Source of the DNA: an uncultured Tenacibaculum sp.
GTDB taxonomy: Bacteria > Bacteroidota > Bacteroidia > Flavobacteriales > Flavobacteriaceae
Reading direction: 5' to 3'
NCBI GenBank assembly: GCA_947492185.1
Contig: CANLMR010000001.1
Coordinates: 558,001 to 622,000, forward strand
Length of the DNA stretch: 64,000 bases
Shown here: piece after piece, positions 36,486 through 44,193 of the stretch
Layout of the letters: each line of letters begins with the position of its first letter
How positions within the stretch are numbered: position 1 is the first letter of the stretch
The notes under the pieces: model-generated
What the model was told of the DNA's origin: nothing
Database searches by the model: none
The model's input: the letters and a program-made list of their open reading frames with translations, nothing else
Made by a program: the position numbers and the translations under genes

Positions 36486-37538
36486 TTAAGCTACAGTTCC
36501 TTGACAACTACTTCCTGCTCCAGCAGTACAACCGTAACAATGTTGGTTGATAATTATATTACGTTTGCTCAACAATTCTTCGTTGTATTCTGAAATGTGT
36601 TTTACTTTACTAGCTACTTTCAAATTTAGCATTTGGTTAAAATCACAATCGTATAACCAACCGTCCCAACTTATAGAAAGTGTATTCGTACACATTACAT
36701 TTTCAACCGCCATAGGATTATAAGCTTCAACTAAAGCGTACATATAATCTTCGTAATTTTCAGAAGCAATTAAGTAATCTAAAAATCTACTAATAGGTAA
36801 ATTTGTAATTGCAAATAAGCTATTAAAAACAATTCCGAAATCTTCAGATAAAGCTTTTTTGAAGTCACTTTCTAATGCTGCTTGATCACCAGGTAAAAAT
36901 GCTCCTGATGGATTATAAACAAGATCTAATTGTAAACCTGAACCTTCTTTTCCGTAACCAACATCATTTAACATTTGTAATGCTTTGATGGATTTATCGA
37001 AAACACCATCACCACGTTGCTTATCTGTTTTTCCACGTGTCCAGTGCGGCATTGATGAAACAACATGAACATTATGTTTTTTAAAGAATTCAGGTAAATC
37101 GTAGTATTTTTTATTAGCGCGGATAATTGTTAGATTCGATCGCACGATAAAATCTTTGATTCCTGCTTTTGAAGCTTCTTCTACAAACCAACGAAAATTA
37201 GGATTCATTTCTGGAGCTCCACCTGTTAAATCTAAAGTATGCGCACCAGTTTTTTTAATTACCTCTAAACACTGTATCATAGTTTCTTGAGTCATGATTT
37301 CTTTTCTATCAGGACCAGCGTCTACATGACAGTGAGCACAAACTTGATTACACATGTAACCTAGGTTTATTTGTAGAATTTCTAATTTCTTAGGTTGTAA
37401 AGGAAATTGATTTGTTTCCTTAATTTTTTCAGCAAATGTTGGTAATTCACCATTCTTAAAAATTCCATTTGATAGAATTTCTAATTGACGTTGTGTGTTT
37501 GCTAAATCGTTATTTCTTGCTAAAAGCGATTTCTTCAT
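36486..37538 (-). CDS. arsS: Radical SAM protein of arsenosugar biosynthesis
   Basis: 350 residues. The radical SAM motif CxxxCxxC is at Cys63, Cys67 and Cys70 (GYMCNQVCAHC). The C-terminal tail HCYGCTAGAGSSCQG is characteristic of the ArsS family, where some homologues carry selenocysteine; here all positions are Cys codons. ArsS is thought to attach a 5'-deoxyadenosyl group to dimethylarsinite, giving the arsenosugar precursor. It lies 7 bp after the peroxidase-like gene and 4 bp before the rhodanese-like gene. Cytoplasmic, iron-sulfur dependent. Confidence 0.9.
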   Translation of the reverse strand: MKKSLLARNNDLANTQRQLEILSNGIFKNGELPTFAEKIKETNQFPLQPKKLEILQINLGYMCNQVCAHCHVDAGPDRKEIMTQETMIQCLEVIKKTGAHTLDLTGGAPEMNPNFRWFVEEASKAGIKDFIVRSNLTIIRANKKYYDLPEFFKKHNVHVVSSMPHWTRGKTDKQRGDGVFDKSIKALQMLNDVGYGKEGSGLQLDLVYNPSGAFLPGDQAALESDFKKALSEDFGIVFNSLFAITNLPISRFLDYLIASENYEDYMYALVEAYNPMAVENVMCTNTLSISWDGWLYDCDFNQMLNLKVASKVKHISEYNEELLSKRNIIINQHCYGCTAGAGSSCQGTVA

Positions 37539-37545
37539 TGATCTA

Positions 37546-37881
37546 TTACATTTCTAATTTGTTCACTTTGTTCATCATTTGAACACCGTGAACTAAGGTA
37601 GCACCACTTTTAATTGCTGCTCCAACATGAATGGCTTCCATCATTTCTTCTTTGGTAATTCCACGTTGTAAACCATCTTTAGTATACGCATCAATACAAT
37701 ATGGACATTGTTCTGTATGCGCTACAGCTAGTGCTATTAAACTTTTTTCGCGAGCAGTAAGTGCTCCTTCTTCAAAAACTTTTCCATAATAGTCGAAGAA
37801 CTTGTTCCCAAGTTCTTCACTCCATTCTGTTATTTTACCAAACTTTCTTAAATCGGCAGGATCATAATATGTTTTAGACAT
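37546..37881 (-). CDS. Arsenosugar-associated peroxidase-like (carboxymuconolactone decarboxylase fold)
   Basis: 111 residues with the CMD/AhpD fold and the redox pair Cys59-P-Y-Cys62 followed by IDAYTKDGLQRG. The NCBI family for arsenosugar-linked members of this fold matches the genomic neighbourhood. AhpD-like proteins reduce peroxides or other thiol-linked substrates using this pair. A function in keeping the arsenical or the ArsS cluster reduced is possible. It follows the DUF547 gene by 33 bp. Confidence 0.85.
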   Translation of the reverse strand: MSKTYYDPADLRKFGKITEWSEELGNKFFDYYGKVFEEGALTAREKSLIALAVAHTEQCPYCIDAYTKDGLQRGITKEEMMEAIHVGAAIKSGATLVHGVQMMNKVNKLEM

Positions 37882-37914
37882 ATAGTTTCTTTTGTATTTA
37901 GAAGAATAAAAATA

Positions 37915-38625
37915 CTATTTTCCGTTTAGATTCCAGTCATATGGTAAATGATGAATTTTAGCATCTGCATCAACAGGTTCATTCGCATACTTATTTATAT
38001 AGTCAACCACAGAACCTTTTTTTGTAAAATCTCCTTTAAACCAATTAAAGATTTCAGAAATATGAATCATATTCTTCTTCTTTAATTTATTACGTTTTGG
38101 ATCATTAATAAATTGCTTCATTAATTTATCTAATTCACCATTTATGTTGCTAGCAGTGAATGCTTTATTGTGTAATTTAGGACAAGATCCAGAAGCACAA
38201 TTTACACCTACATGAATTCGTGGATCAAATAATTTTTTACGCAAAATATTATGTTCAATATGATCTAATGTATATGTTTTTCCACCTACAACTGCAAAAG
38301 GAATTTTCCATGCGTTTTTCCCTTTCTTTTTTATTTTCATGATACTTTTAACAGGGTAATTATTTAAGATCAATTTGATTGTATAGGCATTATATGCATT
38401 AATCCAGAATGCCATTTGCTTGTTTTTAGACCAAGATGAACTTGGAGATGTTTTTTCTAAATAAGCTATATAATTATCTAATGTAGCTTCATCTTTTTTC
38501 AAAGCTTTATAATTTACATTTCCTTTAACATCAACATGTTTACTTAATAAACCATTAAATACACTCGTTTGAGCCGAAATAGTTATAGATATAAAAAGGG
38601 CAATAATTGGGATTAATTTTTTCAT
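37915..38625 (-). CDS. DUF547 exported protein
   Basis: About 236 residues from Met at 38625, which begins a normal signal peptide ending TISAQ; the Met at 38661 would add 12 residues in front of it. DUF547 blocks are visible: QMAFWINAYNAYTIKLIL, HIEHNILRKKLFDPRIHVGVNCASGSCP. The family is often found with arsenosugar clusters in Bacteroidota, and its biochemical role is unknown. It is the first gene of the arsenosugar operon; 33 bp separate it from the next gene. Confidence 0.8.
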   Translation of the reverse strand: MKKLIPIIALFISITISAQTSVFNGLLSKHVDVKGNVNYKALKKDEATLDNYIAYLEKTSPSSSWSKNKQMAFWINAYNAYTIKLILNNYPVKSIMKIKKKGKNAWKIPFAVVGGKTYTLDHIEHNILRKKLFDPRIHVGVNCASGSCPKLHNKAFTASNINGELDKLMKQFINDPKRNKLKKKNMIHISEIFNWFKGDFTKKGSVVDYINKYANEPVDADAKIHHLPYDWNLNGK

Positions 38626-38912
38626 AATTATCTTGATTTGATGTTTTAGACGCAGATACATTTTAAACTTTACAAAGAATATTCCAAAAAGTTCAATTTG
38701 GTTCTATTGGTTGAGTTTTTATGTTCTATATAACCTTCAATTTAAATAATTCTAACTTTATTTATATTATTTTTATATATTTGGTAAACCAAACTGGTAA
38801 ACCAATTTTAATTATGAAGATTTTACTAATAAGAATACTGCTCTAAATTCGAAAGTTTTTCTTATCTAAAGTATTATAATATGGTGGTTACTTACTAAAA
38901 TTTAAATCTAAA
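38626..38912. other. Divergent control region between arsenosugar operon and alginate locus
   Basis: 287 bases. The right part carries the GntR-type operator and -7 box of the PL6 promoter and an AT-rich leader of about 120 bases. No consensus promoter was found for the arsenosugar operon on the - strand and no ArsR-type palindrome was recognised. Confidence 0.5.
38776..38805 (+). promoter_or_regulatory. Operator/promoter P1 of the alginate locus (PL6-PL17-kdgF)
   Basis: Two 12-bp palindromic units, TTGGTAAACCAA at 38781-38792 and CTGGTAAACCAA at 38794-38805, 13 bp apart. A -7 box TATATTTG (38776-38783) runs into the first unit. A -33 TTTG is not seen. The same tandem pair with one base change occurs before susC, and a single unit before the gntR gene. 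Binding should block RNA polymerase. Confidence 0.75.
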
Positions 38913-41246
38913 ATGAATCTTAAAAAATATATCGCTCACCTTTTTATTTTATTAATTGCTGTTGCGTGCGGCACTCCTAAAGATGAAGCTATTTTAGTTC
39001 ACAACAATGATGAACTTAAAACTGCGCTAAAAAATGTAAAACCAGGAGAAATAATTGCTTTAGCTAATGGTATATGGAAAGATACGGAGATACTTTTTCA
39101 TGCTGAAGGTACTGAAGAAAATCCTATAACACTAACTGTTGAAGAAATGGGAAAAGTGTCTTTAGAAGGACAATCTTATTTAAGAATTGCGGGTGCACAT
39201 TTAATAGTAAAAGGATTGGTTTTTAAAAATGGATATACACCTACTAACGAAGTAATTTCATTTAAAAAAGATAAAAAAACGCTAGCTAATAATGTTCGAT
39301 TAACAGAATGCGTTATTGATAATTTCAGTAATCCAGAACGACATGAACCTGATACTTGGGTAGCTATTTATGGGAAAAATAATAGAATAGATCATAACCA
39401 TTTAGTTGGTAAAAAGAATCGTGGAGTAACCATGACTGTCAGACTGAATACTGTCGAAAGTCAGGAGAATAATCATAAAATAGATCATAATTATTTTGGG
39501 CCTCGTCAAAATTTAGGTTCTAACGGAGGAGAAACCTTACGTATCGGAACAAGTCATTATTCAAGAACAAATTCAAATACATTAGTTGAAAACAATTACT
39601 TCGATAGATGTAATGGTGAACATGAGATTATTTCGAATAAATCTTGTCAAAATATCTATAAAGACAATGTGTTCTACGAATGTTCAGGAACACTTACTAT
39701 GCGTCATGGAAATGAAACTTTAGTTACTGGAAATGTTTTTATTGGAAACGATAAACCAAGTACTGGAGGAATTCGTGTAATTAATGGACAACAAACCGTT
39801 GTTAATAATTATGGAATTGGTTTAAAAGGATACCGATTTAGAGGTGCTTTTGTAATTATGAATGGAATTTATGATTCTCCAATAAATAGGTATGATCAAG
39901 CAAAAGATGCAGTAGTTAAAAATAATACGTTTATTAATTGTGATCATATTCAACTTTGTGCTGGAGCTGATGCTGAAAGAAATGCGCCACCAATAAACTC
40001 GGTTATGGAAAACAATATTTTCTACAATGAAAAGAAGAAAAATATTTTTACTGTTTATGATGATATCAAGGGAATTACGTTTAAGAACAATTTATTAAGT
40101 GAAAATAGCACTCCAATAGTTAAAGAAGGTTTTTTCAATGAAAAGTTGTTGTTTAATAAAAATGCACAAGGACTTTTAATTCCGAATATTAGTGATGATA
40201 AAGTGGGAGCAGTATTGCCAAACAATATTGTTACTAAAGAAGAAACAGGAGTGTCTTGGTACAGTAAAAAATCTAATCGAGCACTTCTAAATTCTGGAAA
40301 TAAAATTCAAGTAGGTGCCGGAGTAAATACATTGTTTGATGCTGTTGTAAATTCTAGTCCTGGAGATATTATTGAATTAACTTCTGATAAATCATACACC
40401 TTATCAAAAACATTACCTATTAAGCATGCGTTGAGTTTTGTAGGAGTCTCAAAAGAAAAAGCGAAAGTCTTTTTTGAAAAGAAATCACTTTTTGAAATTC
40501 AAAATGGAGGAAGTTTATCATTATCTAATATAAAGTTTGATGGTGAAGAATGTCCAGACAGAACAGGTAACTCAGTGGTAACGACGAGTAAATATTCAAT
40601 GAATAAAAACTATAAATTATTCGTGAATAATTGTGAGTTTAAAAACTTAGACGTCAATCATTCTTTTGATGTAATTCGAGTGTATAAAAATACTTTCGCA
40701 GATACTATCAGTATTCAAAACTCAAAGTTCAATACTGTTTCTGGACATATTGTGGCTTTGGATAAAGAGACTGATGATATTGGAATTTACAATGCAGAGT
40801 ATGTAATCATGAAAAATAATAGTTTCTCAAACATAGGTGGAGCAGCTTTAAGGTTACACCGTGGAGGTAAAGATGAAAGTACTTTTGGTCCGTTTTTAGA
40901 AATGGAACATAATGTTTTAGATAATGTAGGTTTCAACAAACGTAATAAATACAATGCGGCTGTTTCTCTATATGGAGTTCAAGTTGTTGGGGTTCAAAAC
41001 AACATATTCAATAATACTAAAGGAATGAATATGCATTTGGTTGTAGGAGAACCAATCGTAAATATTACAAATAATAATTTCTATAAATCTAAAGAAGTAA
41101 AAGTAACAGGAGATCAAAAGTATAATTTGAGTAATAATTTCACTGAAAACCCGAATTTTATAGAAACCTTTGAATTACCAGAGTCTTCATTTTTAAAAGG
41201 AAAAGCTACAGATGGAAAAGATGTTGGATTAACATTCGATAAATAG
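38913..41246 (+). CDS. PL6 alginate lyase, two-domain beta-helix lipoprotein
   Basis: 777 residues. Lipoprotein signal with Cys19 (VACG). The N-terminal half is a PL6 parallel beta-helix (about 28-400) and the second half another beta-helix, the two-helix plan of AlyGC-type enzymes. Lys243 (ISNKSCQN) and Arg264 (LTMRHGNE) are 21 residues apart as in AlyGC, where they act as base and acid; Glu207 and the EHE at 236-238 fit the calcium site. PL6 enzymes cut alginate, often at guluronate. First gene of the P1 operon; 6 bp separate it from PL17. Confidence 0.9.
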   Translation: MNLKKYIAHLFILLIAVACGTPKDEAILVHNNDELKTALKNVKPGEIIALANGIWKDTEILFHAEGTEENPITLTVEEMGKVSLEGQSYLRIAGAHLIVKGLVFKNGYTPTNEVISFKKDKKTLANNVRLTECVIDNFSNPERHEPDTWVAIYGKNNRIDHNHLVGKKNRGVTMTVRLNTVESQENNHKIDHNYFGPRQNLGSNGGETLRIGTSHYSRTNSNTLVENNYFDRCNGEHEIISNKSCQNIYKDNVFYECSGTLTMRHGNETLVTGNVFIGNDKPSTGGIRVINGQQTVVNNYGIGLKGYRFRGAFVIMNGIYDSPINRYDQAKDAVVKNNTFINCDHIQLCAGADAERNAPPINSVMENNIFYNEKKKNIFTVYDDIKGITFKNNLLSENSTPIVKEGFFNEKLLFNKNAQGLLIPNISDDKVGAVLPNNIVTKEETGVSWYSKKSNRALLNSGNKIQVGAGVNTLFDAVVNSSPGDIIELTSDKSYTLSKTLPIKHALSFVGVSKEKAKVFFEKKSLFEIQNGGSLSLSNIKFDGEECPDRTGNSVVTTSKYSMNKNYKLFVNNCEFKNLDVNHSFDVIRVYKNTFADTISIQNSKFNTVSGHIVALDKETDDIGIYNAEYVIMKNNSFSNIGGAALRLHRGGKDESTFGPFLEMEHNVLDNVGFNKRNKYNAAVSLYGVQVVGVQNNIFNNTKGMNMHLVVGEPIVNITNNNFYKSKEVKVTGDQKYNLSNNFTENPNFIETFELPESSFLKGKATDGKDVGLTFDK

Positions 41247-41252
41247 AATCTT

Positions 41253-43520
41253 GTGAGAAATTATATAGCAATTCTGGCTCTTTTTAATTTTTTGTTTTTG
41301 AGTTGTAATGCAAATCAAGAACAAAAAAAAGAAAGCGTTGGAAACAAAAATGACAGTCACCCTAAATTAATACTCACTAAAAAAGGAGTTGAAGAGATTA
41401 GATCTCATTTGGGAAAACTTCCTTTGTTTGATGCGTCATTAGAAAGGGTGAAGAAAGAAGTTGATCGTGAAATTGAACTTGGTATTCAAGTTCCTATTCC
41501 TAAAGATTATTCTGGAGGTTATACTCACGAAAGACATAAACGTAATTTTTTAATGCTTCAAAAAGCTGGAGTTTTGTATCAAATATTACAAAACGACAAG
41601 TACGGAAATTATGTAAAAAACATGCTTTTTGCCTATGCAAAGATGTATCCTACGTTACCAATTCATCCGAAACCAAGATCCTATGCAAGAGGAAAATTGT
41701 TTTGGCAGTGTTTAAACGATTCGAATTGGTTAGTATATGCAAGTCAAGCTTATGATTGTATTTATAACTTTCTTTCTAAAGAAGAACGTTTGGTTTTAGA
41801 GAATGATTTATTCAAGCCATTTGCAGATTATATTTCAATTCAAAATCCACAGTTTTTTAATAGAGTTCACAATCATAGTACTTGGGGAAATGCAGCTGTT
41901 GGAATGATTGCTTTGGTAATGAATGATGATGTTTTGTTGGATCGTGCTTTATACGGAATAAAGAATGCTGGATTAACTTCTAATGCAAAAGATAATGATG
42001 GAGGATTTATAAAAAATAAAGAAGGAAAGGCTGGGTATTTCGCAAATTTGGAAGAGCCATTTTCTCCTGATGGATATTATACTGAAGGTCCTTATTATCA
42101 AAGATATGCTATGTATCCATTTTTAATTTTTGCTGAAGCATTACATAATGTAAAACCTGAATATGAAGTGTTTAAATTTAAGAATAATGTTTTACTAAAT
42201 TCAATTGATGCGTTATTACAATTAACTGATGCAGATGGAGAGTTTTTTCCGATTAATGATGGGCAAAAAGGAATGTCTTATTATTCAAGAGAATTAGTAA
42301 CTGCTGTTGATGTAGCATATAAATATGGAGGAAATAAATCTGGATTATTATCAATAGCAGAGAAGCAACAAAAAGTAACTTTAGACGACGCTGGATTAGC
42401 AGTTACATTAGCTATTAAAGAAGGAAAAACAACACCATTTGAAAAAAAATCTGTGAATCTTTCTGATGGATCAAAAGGAGATGAAGGAGGAATTGGAATT
42501 TTAAGATATGGGGATGAAGACTTGACAGTTGTTTTTAAATATGCAGCTCAAGGATTAAGTCACGGTCATTATGATAAGTTATCATTTTCTTTATTTGAAA
42601 AAGGAGAAGAAGTTTTACAAGATTATGGATTAGCACGATATGTAAATGTCGAACAAAAAGGTGGAGGTAATTATTTAAAAGAAAATAAAACTTGGGCGAA
42701 GCAAACCATTGCTCATAATACTATAGTGCAAGATGAAACTTCTCATTTTAAAGGTAAATATGAAATAGGAAATAAACATCATTCGGAACTTCATTTTTTT
42801 AATACTGATAATTCAGAGGTTCAAATAATAAGTGCAAAAGAAAACAATGCATATCCTGGATCGAAAATGCAAAGAACTATAGCTGTTATAAAAGATGAAA
42901 AGTTCACAAAACCTTATGTGCTGGATGTGTTCAGAATAATCTCAGATCAATTTCATCAATTTGATTTGCCATATTATTATTTCGGACAACCTATTTCAAT
43001 GAATTTTGATTTTAAAAAATTGCCCTCATTAAAACCATTGGGAAGCAAAAACGGATATCAACATCTTTGGTTAGAAGCGACAGGACTGGCACCAGAAACA
43101 ATGAGTCAGTTTACATGGTTGAACAATAATAAATTTTATACCGTTTCTTCAAATACATCAAAACAAGATGAATTGTTATTCACTAGAGTTGGGGCGAATG
43201 ATCCAAATTTCAATCTTCGAAACGATCCTGGTTTTATTATTCGCAGAAATAATGTAAGTAAAACAGTATTCGCAACAGTTGTTGAATCACATGGAACGTA
43301 TAGTCCGGTTTCTGAATTTTCAGTAAATGCAACAAGTAATATTAAAGACGTTCGAGTTGTACATGATTCTGATGAGTATAGTATGATTCAAATCACCGAC
43401 ATTGAAAATAGCACTAAGACTTTAATAGTCTCAAATAGAGGTACAAATAATCAAACAAAACATAGTTTAAAGGTAAACAACAAAGAATATAGTTGGGTAG
43501 GTCCTTTTTACTTTAAATAA
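41253..43520 (+). CDS. PL17 oligoalginate lyase, lipoprotein
   Basis: 755 residues from a GTG start; the next in-frame ATG is about 100 codons later and would remove the lipoprotein signal (FLSC, Cys18). The N-terminal alpha/alpha-barrel holds N207-H208 in RVHNHSTWGNAAVG and the SPDGYYTEGPYY motif with the catalytic Tyr; the second half is a heparinase II/III-like beta-sheet domain starting near GHYDKLSF. PL17 enzymes act exolytically and release unsaturated monouronate, which the downstream genes use. The product is probably periplasmic or surface-anchored. Confidence 0.92.
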   Translation: MRNYIAILALFNFLFLSCNANQEQKKESVGNKNDSHPKLILTKKGVEEIRSHLGKLPLFDASLERVKKEVDREIELGIQVPIPKDYSGGYTHERHKRNFLMLQKAGVLYQILQNDKYGNYVKNMLFAYAKMYPTLPIHPKPRSYARGKLFWQCLNDSNWLVYASQAYDCIYNFLSKEERLVLENDLFKPFADYISIQNPQFFNRVHNHSTWGNAAVGMIALVMNDDVLLDRALYGIKNAGLTSNAKDNDGGFIKNKEGKAGYFANLEEPFSPDGYYTEGPYYQRYAMYPFLIFAEALHNVKPEYEVFKFKNNVLLNSIDALLQLTDADGEFFPINDGQKGMSYYSRELVTAVDVAYKYGGNKSGLLSIAEKQQKVTLDDAGLAVTLAIKEGKTTPFEKKSVNLSDGSKGDEGGIGILRYGDEDLTVVFKYAAQGLSHGHYDKLSFSLFEKGEEVLQDYGLARYVNVEQKGGGNYLKENKTWAKQTIAHNTIVQDETSHFKGKYEIGNKHHSELHFFNTDNSEVQIISAKENNAYPGSKMQRTIAVIKDEKFTKPYVLDVFRIISDQFHQFDLPYYYFGQPISMNFDFKKLPSLKPLGSKNGYQHLWLEATGLAPETMSQFTWLNNNKFYTVSSNTSKQDELLFTRVGANDPNFNLRNDPGFIIRRNNVSKTVFATVVESHGTYSPVSEFSVNATSNIKDVRVVHDSDEYSMIQITDIENSTKTLIVSNRGTNNQTKHSLKVNNKEYSWVGPFYFK

Positions 43521-43534
43521 AACACAAAACAATT

Positions 43535-43885
43535 ATGGAAAAAACATTTGGAACAAGTTCAGAGTTTCTTTTCGGAGATAAAATCGAATGGGAAACAGTT
43601 GGAGAAGGAGTGAAAAGACAAATCATGGGTTATGATGACAAAATCATGTTAGTAAAAGTTCATTTTGATGAAGGAGGAATTGGTTATAAACACGAACATT
43701 ATCATTCACAAGTAACTTATGTTGAAAGTGGAGAATTTGAATTTAGTATCGGTGAAGAGACAAAATTGGTAAAAGGAGGTGACTCTGTTTACATCCCACC
43801 ACATGTACTACACGGAGCAATTTGTAAAAAAGAAGGCGTTTTAATAGATGTTTTCAGTCCAATTAGAGAAGATTTTATGGAGTAG
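43535..43885 (+). CDS. kdgF: KdgF-like cupin, unsaturated uronate linearisation
   Basis: 116 residues, a single cupin domain. Metal ligand candidates are His53, His55, Gln59 (YKHEHYHSQ) and His93 (PPHVLHG), matching the KdgF pattern. KdgF turns the cyclic 4,5-unsaturated monouronate from alginate or pectin into the open-chain DEH. It follows PL17 by 14 bp and ends the P1 operon. It has no signal peptide, so it acts in the cytoplasm, and this suggests that at least some unsaturated uronate is taken into the cell. Confidence 0.88.
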   Translation: MEKTFGTSSEFLFGDKIEWETVGEGVKRQIMGYDDKIMLVKVHFDEGGIGYKHEHYHSQVTYVESGEFEFSIGEETKLVKGGDSVYIPPHVLHGAICKKEGVLIDVFSPIREDFME

Positions 43886-43937
43886 ATATAATTCTGCTTA
43901 AAAGTTTGACACTTTTATAATATTTTTCGTTAAAAAA

Positions 43938-43968
43938 TTTGGATTTAACAAATTATTAATTAAATTTG
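43938..43968 (+). promoter_or_regulatory. Promoter P2 (susC operon)
   Basis: TTTG at 43938-43941, exactly 19 bases, then TAAATTTG at 43961-43968: a full match to the Bacteroidota consensus. The last bases of the -7 box are shared with the operator that begins at 43966. Confidence 0.75.
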
Positions 43969-43990
43969 GTAAACCAATCTGGTAAACCAA
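43966..43990 (+). promoter_or_regulatory. GntR-type operator of P2
   Basis: TTGGTAAACCAA at 43966-43977 and CTGGTAAACCAA at 43979-43990, 13 bp apart. It differs from the P1 operator by one base between the units (T instead of A). It overlaps the -7 box and the likely start of transcription. Confidence 0.78.
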
Positions 43991-44015
43991 TTTGTTGACT
44001 GTTTGAATTAACAAT

Positions 44016-44047
44016 AAAAAAGGATAGGTGGCACCCTATCCTTTTTT
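44016..44047. terminator. Strong bidirectional terminator in the susC leader
   Basis: GGATAGG pairs with CCTATCC, extended by six A/T pairs (44016-44028 with 44035-44047), 6-base loop, T-run on both strands. It ends transcripts coming from kdgF but lies about 40 bases downstream of the P2 start site, so it would also affect susC transcription. Confidence 0.82.
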
Positions 44048-44193
44048 GTAATAGCTTCAAAAAAAATGAAGCGAATATTTATAAATCTTTATAAATAATC
44101 AATAAACCAAATATACTAAATAAAATAAAGATTTATGGTTAACTCAGGTGTTTATATAGGATAAGTGTATTAACATAATGTAAACTTTAAATT
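44048..44193 (+). other. susC leader, distal part
   Basis: 146 bases up to the susC ATG. It has a 6-bp hairpin GCTTCA/TGAAGC (44054-44072), two copies of TTTATAAAT near 44080-44095 and no TTTG, hence no consensus -7 box on the + strand. No second promoter is visible between the terminator and susC. Confidence 0.5.

Noticed and set aside
36486..36560. Selenocysteine in the ArsS tail
   Set aside because: The positions are read by TGT/TGC codons and there is no in-frame TGA before the final TAA.
44136..44143. TGGTTAAC near the susC ATG as a fourth GntR operator
   Set aside because: Only one half of the palindrome is present and the second arm is mismatched.
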